NCBI GenBank assembly: GCA_965369325.1
Contig: CBDUQI010000175.1
Location: forward strand, 1 to 12,427
Length of the DNA stretch: 12,427 bases
From: CBDUQI01 sp965369325
Lineage (GTDB): Bacteria > Pseudomonadota > Gammaproteobacteria > Steroidobacterales > JBCBZW01
Direction: 5' to 3'
Below, one piece after another: positions 1 through 8,800 of the stretch (its first letter is position 1; each line of letters begins with the position of its first letter). The notes under the pieces were generated by a model, which worked only from the letters and a program-made list of their open reading frames with translations, made no database searches and had not been told where the DNA came from. A program made the position numbers and the translations under genes.

Positions 1-14
1 GGGCGGACTACACC

Positions 15-1838
15 TTGAGCGAAAAACCCGCGTTCACACCGACTGACCGGCAGTCCCAGTTAAAACTGCTTATTGCCCGAGGCAAAGAGCAGGGTTATCT
101 GACCTATGCCGAGGTCAACGATCATCTGCCTAACGACATCGTCGATCCTGAACAGATCGAAGACATCGTAAACATGATCAATGACATGGGCATCACAGTT
201 TTCGAGAAGGCACCTGACGCCGAGTCGCTGCTGCTAACCGATACTGTCGTCTCGGACGATGAGGCCGCCGATGAGGCTGCGGCCGCGCTGGCCAATGTTG
301 ATGCCGAGTTTGGCCGAACCACCGATCCGGTGCGCATGTACATGCGCGAGATGGGGACGGTGGAGCTGCTCACACGCGAAGGTGAGATCCGCATTGCCAA
401 GCGCATCGAAGACGGCCTTAACCAGGTCCGCAGCGCGGTATCGGTATTCCCCGGCACCTTTAAAGTTGTGTTGGATATCTACGAGCCGGTCACCCGGGGC
501 GAAGGTCGTCTGCAGGACATCATCACCGGCTTTATCGATCCCAACATGCCCGATGAGATTGCGCAGCCCAACGCGCGCAACAACGATGACGATGACGACG
601 ACGACGACGAGCCGGTCGATACCGGGCCGGATCCGGAAGAAGTGCGTCAGCGTTTTGATTCGATCACCGCGGGCCACAAACGCGTCCTCGCGCATATCGA
701 CAAATATGGCAGCCAGGACGACAAGACCATGGCCGTGCGCAAGCAGCTCTCCAACGAGTTCATGGAGCTGAAGCTGGCGCCCAAGATGTTCGAGTTGTTG
801 GTGGAAAACCTGCGCGGGCACATTGGCAAGATTCGCGCGCTGGAGCGCCAGGTGATGCAGTTCTGTATCCGCCAGGCCGGCATGCCGCGCAAAGAGTTCA
901 TCTCTAGCTTTCCGGAGAATGAAACCAACCTGGAGTGGATTAACAAGCATATCCGCGCCAAACGCAAACACTCCTCGCAGCTTTCTAAGCTTAAAGACGA
1001 CATCTGTCGCGCGCAGCGCAAACTGATCGAGATCGAGCGTATCTCGCACTTGTCGATCAGTGAGATCAAGGAAATCAATCGCCAGATGTCCATTGGCGAG
1101 GCGAAAGCCCGCCGGGCCAAGAAAGAGATGGTGGAGGCCAACCTGCGCCTGGTGATTTCAATCGCCAAGAAATACACCAATCGCGGCCTTCAGTTCCTGG
1201 ATCTGATCCAGGAAGGCAACATTGGCCTGATGAAAGCGGTGGATAAGTTTGAATACCGCCGCGGCTACAAGTTCTCCACCTACGCCACCTGGTGGATTCG
1301 CCAGGCCATCACCCGCTCGATTGCTGACCAGGCACGCACCATTCGTATTCCGGTGCACATGATTGAGACGATTAATAAGCTCAATCGGATCAGCCGCCAG
1401 ATGTTGCAGGAGATGGGGCGCGAGCCTACGCCGGACGAGCTGGCGATCCGCATGGAGATGCCGGAAGACAAAGTACGCAAAGTGCTTAAGATCGCCAAAG
1501 AGCCCATCTCGATGGAGACGCCGATTGGTGACGATGAAGACTCGCATCTTGGTGATTTCATCGAGGACCAGGGGGTTTCCTCGCCGGTCGATTCCGCCAC
1601 GGTGGAAGGCCTGCGCGAGACCACCCACGATGTACTCGCCGGGCTGACTCCGCGCGAGGCCAAGGTGCTGCGCATGCGCTTCGGCATCGATATGAATACA
1701 GACCACACGCTGGAGGAGGTCGGCAAGCAGTTCGACGTCACCCGCGAGCGTATTCGTCAGATCGAAGCCAAAGCCCTGCGTAAACTGCGCCACCCCTCGC
1801 GCTCGGAGCAACTGCGCAGCTTCCTGCTCGAGGACTGA
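15..1838 (+). CDS. rpoD: RNA polymerase primary sigma factor, sigma-70 (RpoD)
   Basis: Housekeeping sigma factor that directs core RNA polymerase to -35/-10 promoters. In 607 residues the full group 1 layout is visible: region 1.1 (about 11-80, with EQGYLTYAEVNDHLP), region 1.2 (100-135, GRTTDPVRMYMREMG), a non-conserved insert (136-350) with an eight-Asp run at 191-198, region 2 (about 360-450, including the -10-reading YATWWIRQAITRSIADQART segment), region 3 (450-530) and region 4 (543-607) with the helix-turn-helix VTRERIRQIEAKALRKLRHP. E. coli RpoD is 613 residues, so the protein is complete or nearly so. The TTG at 15 is the first start in the window, but the frame stays open to the left edge and the Shine-Dalgarno match (GCGGA) is poor, so the true start may lie outside. 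The stop is 16 bases before the next gene with no obvious terminator, suggesting read-through. Identity is certain; only the start is in doubt. Confidence 0.96.
   Translation: MSEKPAFTPTDRQSQLKLLIARGKEQGYLTYAEVNDHLPNDIVDPEQIEDIVNMINDMGITVFEKAPDAESLLLTDTVVSDDEAADEAAAALANVDAEFGRTTDPVRMYMREMGTVELLTREGEIRIAKRIEDGLNQVRSAVSVFPGTFKVVLDIYEPVTRGEGRLQDIITGFIDPNMPDEIAQPNARNNDDDDDDDDEPVDTGPDPEEVRQRFDSITAGHKRVLAHIDKYGSQDDKTMAVRKQLSNEFMELKLAPKMFELLVENLRGHIGKIRALERQVMQFCIRQAGMPRKEFISSFPENETNLEWINKHIRAKRKHSSQLSKLKDDICRAQRKLIEIERISHLSISEIKEINRQMSIGEAKARRAKKEMVEANLRLVISIAKKYTNRGLQFLDLIQEGNIGLMKAVDKFEYRRGYKFSTYATWWIRQAITRSIADQARTIRIPVHMIETINKLNRISRQMLQEMGREPTPDELAIRMEMPEDKVRKVLKIAKEPISMETPIGDDEDSHLGDFIEDQGVSSPVDSATVEGLRETTHDVLAGLTPREAKVLRMRFGIDMNTDHTLEEVGKQFDVTRERIRQIEAKALRKLRHPSRSEQLRSFLLED
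585..608 (+). repeat. GAY triplet run encoding poly-aspartate in RpoD
   Basis: Eight consecutive GAT/GAC codons encode Asp191-198 of the sigma factor. The run sits in the non-conserved region between 1.2 and 2.1, where other RpoD proteins also carry acidic stretches. The near-perfect triplet repeat could vary in length by replication slippage without changing the frame. Confidence 0.8.
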
Positions 1839-1854
1839 GCTCTTAAGCTCGCCA

Positions 1855-3117
1855 GTGGATAAGACGAACTCGGTCGGCATCGACGCGATGGCCTTCCACG
1901 GGCCCGAGTGCTTTGTGGAAATGGCCGATCTCGCGCTGGCGCGCGGCGTGGATCCGGCCAAGTACGTCAAAGGGCTGGGCCAGCGCCAGATGGCAGTGGC
2001 CAGCCCGTGTGAGGACACCGTCACCATGGCCGCCAGTGCCGGAGCCAAAGCGCTGGCGCAGTTCAATATCGATCCCGCGGACATCGGCACGCTCATTGTC
2101 GGTACCGAGACGGGCGTCGACCACAGCAAGCCTGCCGCCGTCTACGTGCACGAGTTACTAGGCCTGGCCAACAACTGTCGTACCTTCGAAACCAAACATG
2201 CCTGCTACGGCGCCATGGCCGGGCTGACCTCGGCGATGGACTGGATTAACGCCGGTCGTGCCCGCGGCAAAAAAGCGCTGATCATCGCCTCGGATATTGC
2301 CCGCTACGGTCTGGGCACGCCGGGCGAGCCCACTCAAGGCGCCGGCGCTGTGGCAATGGTGATCGCCAAGGCGCCACGTCTGCTGGCGCTAGACTCGGAA
2401 GTGTTTGGCGACTACACCCGTCAGGTGATGGACTTCTGGCGACCGCTTTACTCCAAACACGCCTTTGCCGACGGCCACTACTCCATCGAATGTTATCTGG
2501 ATGCACTGGCGGCCTGCTGGGATGACGCCCACGGCAAAACCGGAATCGCTGCCAACCACCGCCTGCCTGCACTGGACGCCTGCTTTTACCATGTGCCGTT
2601 TACGCGTATGGCGGCCAAGGCGCACACGCGCCACTGGGAGGCAGAGCTGGGCCGGAAGCTGGGCGCTGACGATGCCGAACACCACATGAAGATTGCCGAT
2701 TCCTATCAGGTACAGGTGGCCCCGTGGCTGGGCTTGAACTCGGTGGTCGGCAACATTTACACCGGCTCTTTGTTCCTGGCTGTGATGGACTATCTTCGCC
2801 AGCTGAGCCCGGACGGCGAGCAGGCACGCACCATCAGCCTGTTCTCCTACGGCAGCGGCTGCGGTGCTGCGCTGTGCTTTGCCGATGTGGTGGCAGGCGC
2901 GGCCGACTGGGCCGGAGCACTGGACCCACAGCCCGAACTGGATCAGCGCCGACGCATGGACATTGGGCAGTATGAGCACCTGGTGCGCGCGGGCGAGGAG
3001 GCGGATGCCAACGGCACCGACGTCGCCAACCCAAAACGCTGGGGGCTCACCGGCGACATTCTGTTTACCGGCACCGTCGATCACCAGCGGTGCTATCAAC
3101 GCACCCACAGCGGCTAG
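1855..3117 (+). CDS. mvaS: hydroxymethylglutaryl-CoA synthase family protein
   Basis: Predicted to condense acetyl-CoA with acetoacetyl-CoA to HMG-CoA, the committed step of the mevalonate pathway, in the cytosol. From memory of Staphylococcus MvaS, the match is collinear from GIDAM (9-13) onward. The catalytic triad is present: Glu85 in GTETGVD, the nucleophile Cys117 in KHACYGA, and His246 in YHVPFT. Also seen are RYGLGTPGEPTQGAGAVAMV (150-169), FWRP (194-197), GNIYTGSL (299-306) and the C-terminal SYGSGCGAAL (331-340). At 420 residues it is slightly longer than the 388-residue staphylococcal enzyme, mostly at the C-terminus. The GTG start is 16 bases after the rpoD stop with a weak ribosome site; the next Met (12) would cut into the conserved N-terminus. 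No mevalonate kinase, HMG-CoA reductase or polyketide genes are in view, so a beta-branching or degradative role is not excluded. The family call is firm; the pathway is inferred. Confidence 0.88.
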   Translation: MDKTNSVGIDAMAFHGPECFVEMADLALARGVDPAKYVKGLGQRQMAVASPCEDTVTMAASAGAKALAQFNIDPADIGTLIVGTETGVDHSKPAAVYVHELLGLANNCRTFETKHACYGAMAGLTSAMDWINAGRARGKKALIIASDIARYGLGTPGEPTQGAGAVAMVIAKAPRLLALDSEVFGDYTRQVMDFWRPLYSKHAFADGHYSIECYLDALAACWDDAHGKTGIAANHRLPALDACFYHVPFTRMAAKAHTRHWEAELGRKLGADDAEHHMKIADSYQVQVAPWLGLNSVVGNIYTGSLFLAVMDYLRQLSPDGEQARTISLFSYGSGCGAALCFADVVAGAADWAGALDPQPELDQRRRMDIGQYEHLVRAGEEADANGTDVANPKRWGLTGDILFTGTVDHQRCYQRTHSG

Positions 3118-3150
3118 TGCCCGTCGCCGCCCGCGGGGATCTTTAAGGCG

Positions 3151-3831
3151 ATGACCACATACCCTCCCCAGGCCCACCGACGACGAGTTTTTCTACTCAT
3201 CGGCCTGTTCGCGTTCGCTATGGCGGGCGCGGTATACGGCGGTCTTACCTGGCGTAAAGCCGTCAAAGCCATGCCGGATATTAGTGCTCGAGCGGAGCGC
3301 CTGCAGCGACGCGGCTTGCGCTTTGAGGATCTGCCAGAGCAATGGCGTGCCACCCTCATTGCCGTGCAGGATCCAGGTTTCTTCGAGCATTCCGGGGTGG
3401 ACTTTTTTACGCCGGGCGCGGGCTGGCTCACCATCTCACAAGAACTTGCTGTGCAGCATATGGGCCGACGATTTAAGAATCGCTTTAGCGCGCTTGAGAA
3501 AATCATCGTCGGGATAGTACTGAACCGGCGTTTGGATAAACACGCACAACTTGCCTTGTACCTGAACACAGCGTCGTTCGGGCAACACCATGGCGAAGCG
3601 CTGCGCGGTTTCCGCCAGGCGGCGAACGCCTGGTTTGCACGCCCGGTACGCGCACTGGACGACGCGCAGTTCACCGCGCTGGTGGGTGCACTATTGGCGC
3701 CGCAGACCCTGCATCCTGTCAATCATGCCCAGGCCAGCCAGGCACGCGTGGCGCGCATTGCCCGCTATCTGTCGGGCGAGTGCCAGCCAGACGGACTCAC
3801 CGACGTTTATTACCGCCACTGCGAAGGCTAA
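3151..3831 (+). CDS. short membrane-anchored GT51-like peptidoglycan transglycosylase domain protein, probable pseudoenzyme
   Basis: A 226-residue protein with a basic N-terminus, one membrane segment (about 13-32) and a periplasmic domain resembling the monofunctional glycosyltransferase MtgA and the GT51 domain of class A penicillin-binding proteins, which polymerise lipid II. Recognisable motifs are AVQDPGFFEHSGVD (71-84), LTISQELAVQ (93-102), a motif 3 region (113-130), ALYLNTASFG (135-144) and LLAPQTLHPVNHAQAS (181-196). The usual catalytic Glu of the ED-x-x-F motif is Gln73 (codon CAG at 3367-3369), and the second conserved Glu (K-x-x-E of motif 3) aligns with Lys117. The segment between motifs 1 and 2 is about 13 residues shorter than in PBP1b. 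No transpeptidase domain is present. It starts 33 bases after the mvaS stop and may be cotranscribed. It could be a lipid II-binding non-catalytic protein or a divergent subfamily with another mechanism. The fold assignment is good; activity is doubtful. Confidence 0.78.
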   Translation: MTTYPPQAHRRRVFLLIGLFAFAMAGAVYGGLTWRKAVKAMPDISARAERLQRRGLRFEDLPEQWRATLIAVQDPGFFEHSGVDFFTPGAGWLTISQELAVQHMGRRFKNRFSALEKIIVGIVLNRRLDKHAQLALYLNTASFGQHHGEALRGFRQAANAWFARPVRALDDAQFTALVGALLAPQTLHPVNHAQASQARVARIARYLSGECQPDGLTDVYYRHCEG

Positions 3832-3835
3832 GATA

Positions 3836-3856
3836 GCGTGCGCGGGCTTCGCACGC
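3836..3856 (+). other. GC-rich hairpin between the GT51-like gene and terC
   Basis: A perfect 7-bp inverted repeat, GCGTGCG at 3836-3842 and CGCACGC at 3850-3856, with a 7-base loop. It begins 5 bases after the GT51-like stop codon. No T-run follows, so a classical intrinsic terminator is not supported. It may be a weak or factor-assisted terminator, or a 3-prime-end stabiliser. The rest of the 72-base gap gives no convincing promoter. Confidence 0.45.
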
Positions 3857-3903
3857 GCCGGCGGCGCGGCGCACGTCGATGTTAATCATACGGTGATCTG
3901 ACT

Positions 3904-4692
3904 ATGGATTTATTTACGCTGGACAATCTCATCACGCTGCTGCTGTTAACCATGCTGCAGGCGGTGCTGGGATTCGATAACCTGCTGTATATCTCGCTGG
4001 AGTCCAAACGGGCACCGGAAGAAAAGCGCGCCATGGTGAGAAAGCTGGGCATCGGCATTGCCGTCGCGCTGCGCATCGTGTTGCTGTTTGTGCTGATCAA
4101 CCTCATCAGCTACTTCCAGAACCCACTGTTCAGCATGGACATTCCCAATGTGCTGAGCTTCACATTCAACTTCCACGCCATCATCGTGCTGCTGGGCGGC
4201 GTGTTCATTTTGTATACGGCGGTGCGTGAGATCTGGCACATGATGAGCCTGGAAGACCTGGGCCACAGCGATAAGAACCAGCAGTCCGTCGCCAAGGTGA
4301 TCACCATGATTGTACTGATGAACCTGGTGTTCTCGTTCGACTCAATCCTGAGCACCATTGCCTTGAGCGATGTGTTCGCGGTGATGGCGACCGCCATTAT
4401 TATCGGCGGCATCCTAATGATCTGGCTGGCCGATCATGTGTCGGAGTTTCTTCAGAAAAACCGCATGTACGAAGTGCTGGGGCTGTTCATCTTGTTTGTC
4501 GTCGGCATTATGCTGCTGTCTGAGGGCGGGCACCTGGCGCACCTGAAATTTATGGGCAACGAGGTGGTACCCATGACCAAGACCACCTTTTACTTCGTCA
4601 TTGCCACGCTGGTGCTCACCGACATCGTGCAAACGCGTTACCAGCGCAAGCTGCTGGCCATGCGCACGGCGGCGACGAAAGCAGCGCACTAG
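3904..4692 (+). CDS. TerC family integral membrane protein
   Basis: A 262-residue polytopic inner-membrane protein of the TerC family, members of which (for example Alx, YkoY) are linked to manganese export, and others to tellurium resistance. The diagnostic repeated motifs are visible: LQAVLGFDNLLYISLESKR (18-36) near the first membrane segment and LVFSFDSILSTIALSD (141-156) in the second half, each with a buried Asp (25 and 146). Hydrophobic segments lie roughly at 8-30, 48-70, 88-108, 131-153, 158-177, 190-206 and 227-246. The first motif has Gln19 where many TerC proteins have Glu. The ATG is preceded by GGTGA seven bases upstream. There is no sign of the manganese-sensing yybP-ykoY leader in the 72 bases before the gene. 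The substrate cannot be told from sequence; metal ion efflux is a family-based guess. Confidence 0.88.
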   Translation: MDLFTLDNLITLLLLTMLQAVLGFDNLLYISLESKRAPEEKRAMVRKLGIGIAVALRIVLLFVLINLISYFQNPLFSMDIPNVLSFTFNFHAIIVLLGGVFILYTAVREIWHMMSLEDLGHSDKNQQSVAKVITMIVLMNLVFSFDSILSTIALSDVFAVMATAIIIGGILMIWLADHVSEFLQKNRMYEVLGLFILFVVGIMLLSEGGHLAHLKFMGNEVVPMTKTTFYFVIATLVLTDIVQTRYQRKLLAMRTAATKAAH

Positions 4693-4709
4693 CCACGTAC
4701 CACGGCGCA

Positions 4710-4744
4710 CGCGCGCGGCGCGGTCTCAGGACTGCCCGCGCGCG
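4710..4744. terminator. possible bidirectional GC hairpin at the convergent gene ends
   Basis: Two gene blocks converge here: terC ends at 4692 and the adaptor gene on the other strand ends at 4726. A perfect 9-bp inverted repeat, CGCGCGCGG at 4710-4718 and CCGCGCGCG at 4736-4744, has a 17-base loop and overlaps the adaptor stop codon and last codons. There is no T-run on either side, so termination is only plausible, and alternating CG can pair in several registers. Confidence 0.35.
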
Positions 4745-5838
4745 GCGACCTTCTGCGCATCCGCACCGGGCTCGCCGTCGTGAACGGTCACCGCTTGGCC
4801 ATCACGCAGCGCCTCTGCGCCGCGCACCACCACGCGGTCGCCCGCGTGCAACTCGCCAATGACGGCCACCCGTGTGCCCTGCGCATCACTGAGTTCAATC
4901 TCGACCCGCTGCGCCGTCGCGTCATCCACCACCCGCATCACAAACGCACCCGCCTCGCTCAACACCACCGCGTCGCGCGGCACGGTCAGCACATCGTTGG
5001 CCGTCAGCGGTAACGCCAGATTCACCAGCTGTCCCGCAGCGACGAAGGTATGCGCCGTGGCCGGCAGGTCCAGGCGGGCCTGGAAGGTCTGCGACTGCAT
5101 GTCTGCGGCGGGCACCACCGTGCGCACCGGCGCCTGCACCTGCAACCCACCGATGGACAATTGCGCGACACTGCCAGGCAGTACGCGTGGCAGGTAGCGC
5201 ACCGGCACCGATGCGCGCACTTCCAAATGACGGGTGTCCGCCATATGTCCCAACACCGCCCCGCGCTCCACATCCTCACCCGGATGACGCAGACGCAGCG
5301 TCATCACGCCGGTGACCGGCGCTGTGACCTCGCAGCGGCTTAGGCGTTGGTTGGTGTGTTGCACCTGCAGATGGGCGAACTGCAAGGCATTCTCCGCCAG
5401 TGCGCGATCGGTCTGCACCCGATCCAACTGGGTGGTGGATGCATTCAGGCTGGCGTGCAGCGTACTTAGCCGTTGTGCTTCCCGGGTAAACGCCTCCACG
5501 TTGATTTGCTCGCGCTGCGCCATCACCTGCTGCTGGTCGCGCTCCAGCCGGAGCAGCGCGCAGTCAAAGCGCGCGACCGCATCGCCCGCTTCGATCAAGG
5601 TGCCTGGTTCGGCAATCCAGCTTAGCCGCGCATCAAGACCAGCTGTCAACTGTGCCTCATGCCGGCTGAACACCGTGCCGGCCGCCGTCACCGACGGCGA
5701 CAGTTCCTGTGCCTGCACCGTGGATACGGTGACTAGCGCTGGCTGCTCCTGTGCATATACCAGCTCGCCGACAAACAACAGGGCCAGGGTGGACAGCATG
5801 ACCATGCGTGGCCAATTCAATCGCTCAAAATTGCTCAT
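4726..5838 (-). CDS. RND efflux periplasmic adaptor (HlyD/membrane fusion protein family)
   Basis: Periplasmic adaptor that would connect the RND pump encoded just upstream to an outer-membrane channel. In 370 residues the order is: signal peptide (1-29, hydrophobic core MVMLSTLALLFVGEL, likely cleavage after VYA), first half of a barrel-sandwich/lipoyl domain (about 46-90), an alpha-helical hairpin rich in Gln, Arg and Glu (92-165), second lipoyl half with CEVTAPVTGVMTLRLRHPGEDV (169-190), then beta-barrel (about 205-275) and membrane-proximal domains (280-352). There is no lipobox Cys after the signal peptide, so it is probably not a lipoprotein, unlike AcrA or MexA. The ATG shares its A with the pump's TGA, and GGGGAG lies 7 bases upstream inside the pump gene, indicating translational coupling. 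Adaptors usually precede their pump; here the order is reversed. The substrate is unknown. Confidence 0.9.
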   Translation of the reverse strand: MSNFERLNWPRMVMLSTLALLFVGELVYAQEQPALVTVSTVQAQELSPSVTAAGTVFSRHEAQLTAGLDARLSWIAEPGTLIEAGDAVARFDCALLRLERDQQQVMAQREQINVEAFTREAQRLSTLHASLNASTTQLDRVQTDRALAENALQFAHLQVQHTNQRLSRCEVTAPVTGVMTLRLRHPGEDVERGAVLGHMADTRHLEVRASVPVRYLPRVLPGSVAQLSIGGLQVQAPVRTVVPAADMQSQTFQARLDLPATAHTFVAAGQLVNLALPLTANDVLTVPRDAVVLSEAGAFVMRVVDDATAQRVEIELSDAQGTRVAVIGELHAGDRVVVRGAEALRDGQAVTVHDGEPGADAQKVAARGQS

Positions 5839-8800
5839 CAGACGGCTCCCCTGGAAACTGGTACGTTTGGCTGGGTAGCAACGAGCGCGGTGCCGTGACG
5901 CCCCTCGCCCATGCGCAAAATACTGGGCAGCAGCAACAGCGTAAACACGGTGCTTACGCTCATGCCGCCCACAATCACAGTAGCCAAGCCGCGATACACT
6001 TCGCTGCCAACCCCTGGCACCAACATCAACGGCAACATGCCGCAGATGCTGGTAAGCGTGCTCATAAAGATGGGTCGGGTGCGTACGCCCACCGCGTGCG
6101 CCAGCGCATCGCGGCGAGTCATGCCCTCGCGCTCACTTCGCCGAGTCTGATGCACCAGCAGGATCGCATTGTTCACCACCAGGCCGAGCAGGATGATGAA
6201 CCCCACCGTGGTCAACAGATCCAGCGTCATATGGGTGAACAGATTGGCAATGCGCAACGCGATCACACCACCGACTACAGCCAGCGGCATCACCAGTAGT
6301 ACCAGCAGGCTGTCGCGCACGGAGCGGAACAGGGCCGCCATAATCAGGAACAGCACGAACACGGCCAGCATGAAATTGCGGCTCATGTCGCCGACCGCAG
6401 TGGCCAGCCGGTCAGCGGTGCCGCGGTAGACAATTTTGGCGCCGTCCGGCAACGCCGCTTCGATGCGCGGGCCTACGTGCTCCTTAATCTGCACCAGCGC
6501 TTCCTCCATCGTCATGTCGGGCGGCGGCAGCACCTGTAAAGTGATGGTGCGTTGCGCATTCACACGTCGCAGCTGCGAGGGGCCCACCGTTCGCCGCGAT
6601 TGGGTTAGCTCGCCCAACACTTGGATGCCAGCGCGCGGGGTCCAGATGGGCAGGCCGGCCAGATCCTCCGGCGTCTCGAAGCCGCCGCCCCACAAAATCA
6701 CATCCAACCGTTTGTTGCCATCAAAGTAGCGCCCGGCGTACAAGCCGCCGGTGTAGGCGCGGATGGTGTCGGCAACCACTTGCCGGTCCAGCCCGGCTTG
6801 AGCAATACGCAGATCGTCCGGCGACAATTGCAGCTCGGGTTTGGACAGCGACACGGCCGGCATTGCCCGCACGTTCCAGTCGCTGAACTGCTCATCGATG
6901 GCATCCCGGCCCACTTGCGCTGCGCGCATGAGCGGGCCCAACTGTGCGCCGTGCAAATCGATATCAATATTGCGCCCGCCCGAAACGCCCACGTTCAATA
7001 GCGAATCGCGCGATACAAATACATCGGTGCCCGGCAGGCCGTGCAATATCTCCTCGCGCAATGCCCGCATCAGCTCATTTGCCTCACGCGGATCCTGCGG
7101 GTAGATGTACACGCCGGACGCGCCGGGACCGTACGAGTACAGGTTGTAGCTGTAAATCCCAGGCGCCTTCTCACCGTCAAGATGCGGTTGCAGGCGGCGC
7201 ACCACCTCCGCGGCCAATTCGCGCTCGATAATGGACAGCGGGATGCCATCCGGCAGACTAAACCCCACCTGGATGCCGTCGGCGTCGGCTGAGGGCAGCA
7301 GATCGAGCTTGGGCGCCATCGCGAACGCAAGCACCGGCGGCACCAGCATCAGGCTCAATACCCAGCCCAAACGCCGGCGCGGTGTATCGGTGAGGCGCAT
7401 GATGCATGCGGTAATGCGCTCCCACACGGGCTGCAGAGTATCGGCAGCGCTGGTAGACGCACTCAGCGTATAGCGGCTGGCCAGCGGCAGCAGCGTGAGA
7501 GCAGCCAGCATAGATGTGGCGACCGCGATGGACAGCGTCAACGCCAAGTCCGCGAACAACTGCCCTTCCAGCCCGCGCACGAACAGGATGGGCAGGAAGA
7601 TCGCGATTGTAGTGACTGTCGAGGCGAACAGCGCACCCACCACTTGCGCCGGACCTTCACGCGCGGCGGCGTGTGCATTGCCATCTCGCTGGGCTAGGCG
7701 AACAATATTCTCCTGCACGATAATCGCTGCATCCATCACCAAGCCGACCGCAAATGCCAGCCCAGCCAGCGATACGACATTCAACGAGCGCCCCATCGCC
7801 CCGAGTACCGCTAGCGCGCTCAGCAAACTGAACGGAATCGTCAGTGCGATCACCAGCGTGCCTTTCCAGTTGCGCAAGAAACACCATAGCGCGATCAGTG
7901 CCAGCAACAGTCCCATGCCCAGGTTGGCGTTCACCAGAGCGATTGCCCGGCGAATGTGTACCGAGGCATCAAAACTCAACTCCATGGTCAAATCCTGCGC
8001 GGCCAGCGGTCCAGCATTCAGCGTGCGGATAATCTCGTTCACCTCATCAAGGATCGACACGGTGTTGGCGCCATATTTGCCCTGCACGCGCAGGTAGTAC
8101 GCCGGATAGCCGCTGCGATACATAAAGCCGCTGCGCGGTTCAGACACCACCTGCACTTCGGCGACGTCGCGCAAATAAACCGGCTGCCCGCCGCGCCAGG
8201 CCACGATCAGTTGCTGCAGATCATCCAACTCGAATCCGCCCAGAAAGCGCACGGTGTACTGCCGCCTGCCCACGCTTGCCAGCCCGCCGGTGCTATCAAC
8301 GGCGCGCGTGACGGTATCGGCGATATCACTCACCGCAATTCCCAGCGAGGCCGCACGTGAGGGATCGAACTGGATCAGCACCATCGGGTCGCGCTGGCTG
8401 GCCAGGTCCACCCGCTGTACCCCCTCAATCGCTAGCAGCGCAGGCTCGACATGCTCTTCGATCACTTCCTGAAAGTCGGTGACGTTGGCATCCGGGCTGG
8501 GCTGGCGCGGGTGCACCAGCAGGGTGGCGACGGGAAAGTCCCAGCCGCCAACATTGATGTTGCTCTGATCCGCGTCCACTGGCAGGTCGGGCGTGCTGTT
8601 GAGGGCATTGATCACATCCAACAACGCCCGCTGCAAGTCGGCATCAACGGAAAAATGCAGGCGGATATTGCCTGAGCCTGGCCGGATATTGCTGTGCATT
8701 TCCAACAATCCCGGCAGGGTTCGCAGCACCTCCTCCTGCGGCTCGATGATGTTGGCTTCCACCTCCTGCGCAGAGGCCGAGCGCCAGCGCGTATTCACAC

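Noticed and set aside
1837..1850. Small hairpin GAGCT-CTTA-AGCTC at the rpoD stop as a terminator
   Set aside because: The stem is only 5 bp without a T-run, and the next gene starts at 1855; termination there would be unlikely.
234..2129. Long open frames on the - strand inside rpoD and mvaS
   Set aside because: They lie wholly antisense to strongly conserved genes, have arginine/histidine/alanine-rich compositions typical of GC-rich shadow frames, and show no recognisable domain or ribosome site.
3832..3903. Manganese riboswitch (yybP-ykoY) before terC
   Set aside because: The gap is only 72 bases and lacks the conserved riboswitch core; only a simple GC hairpin is present.
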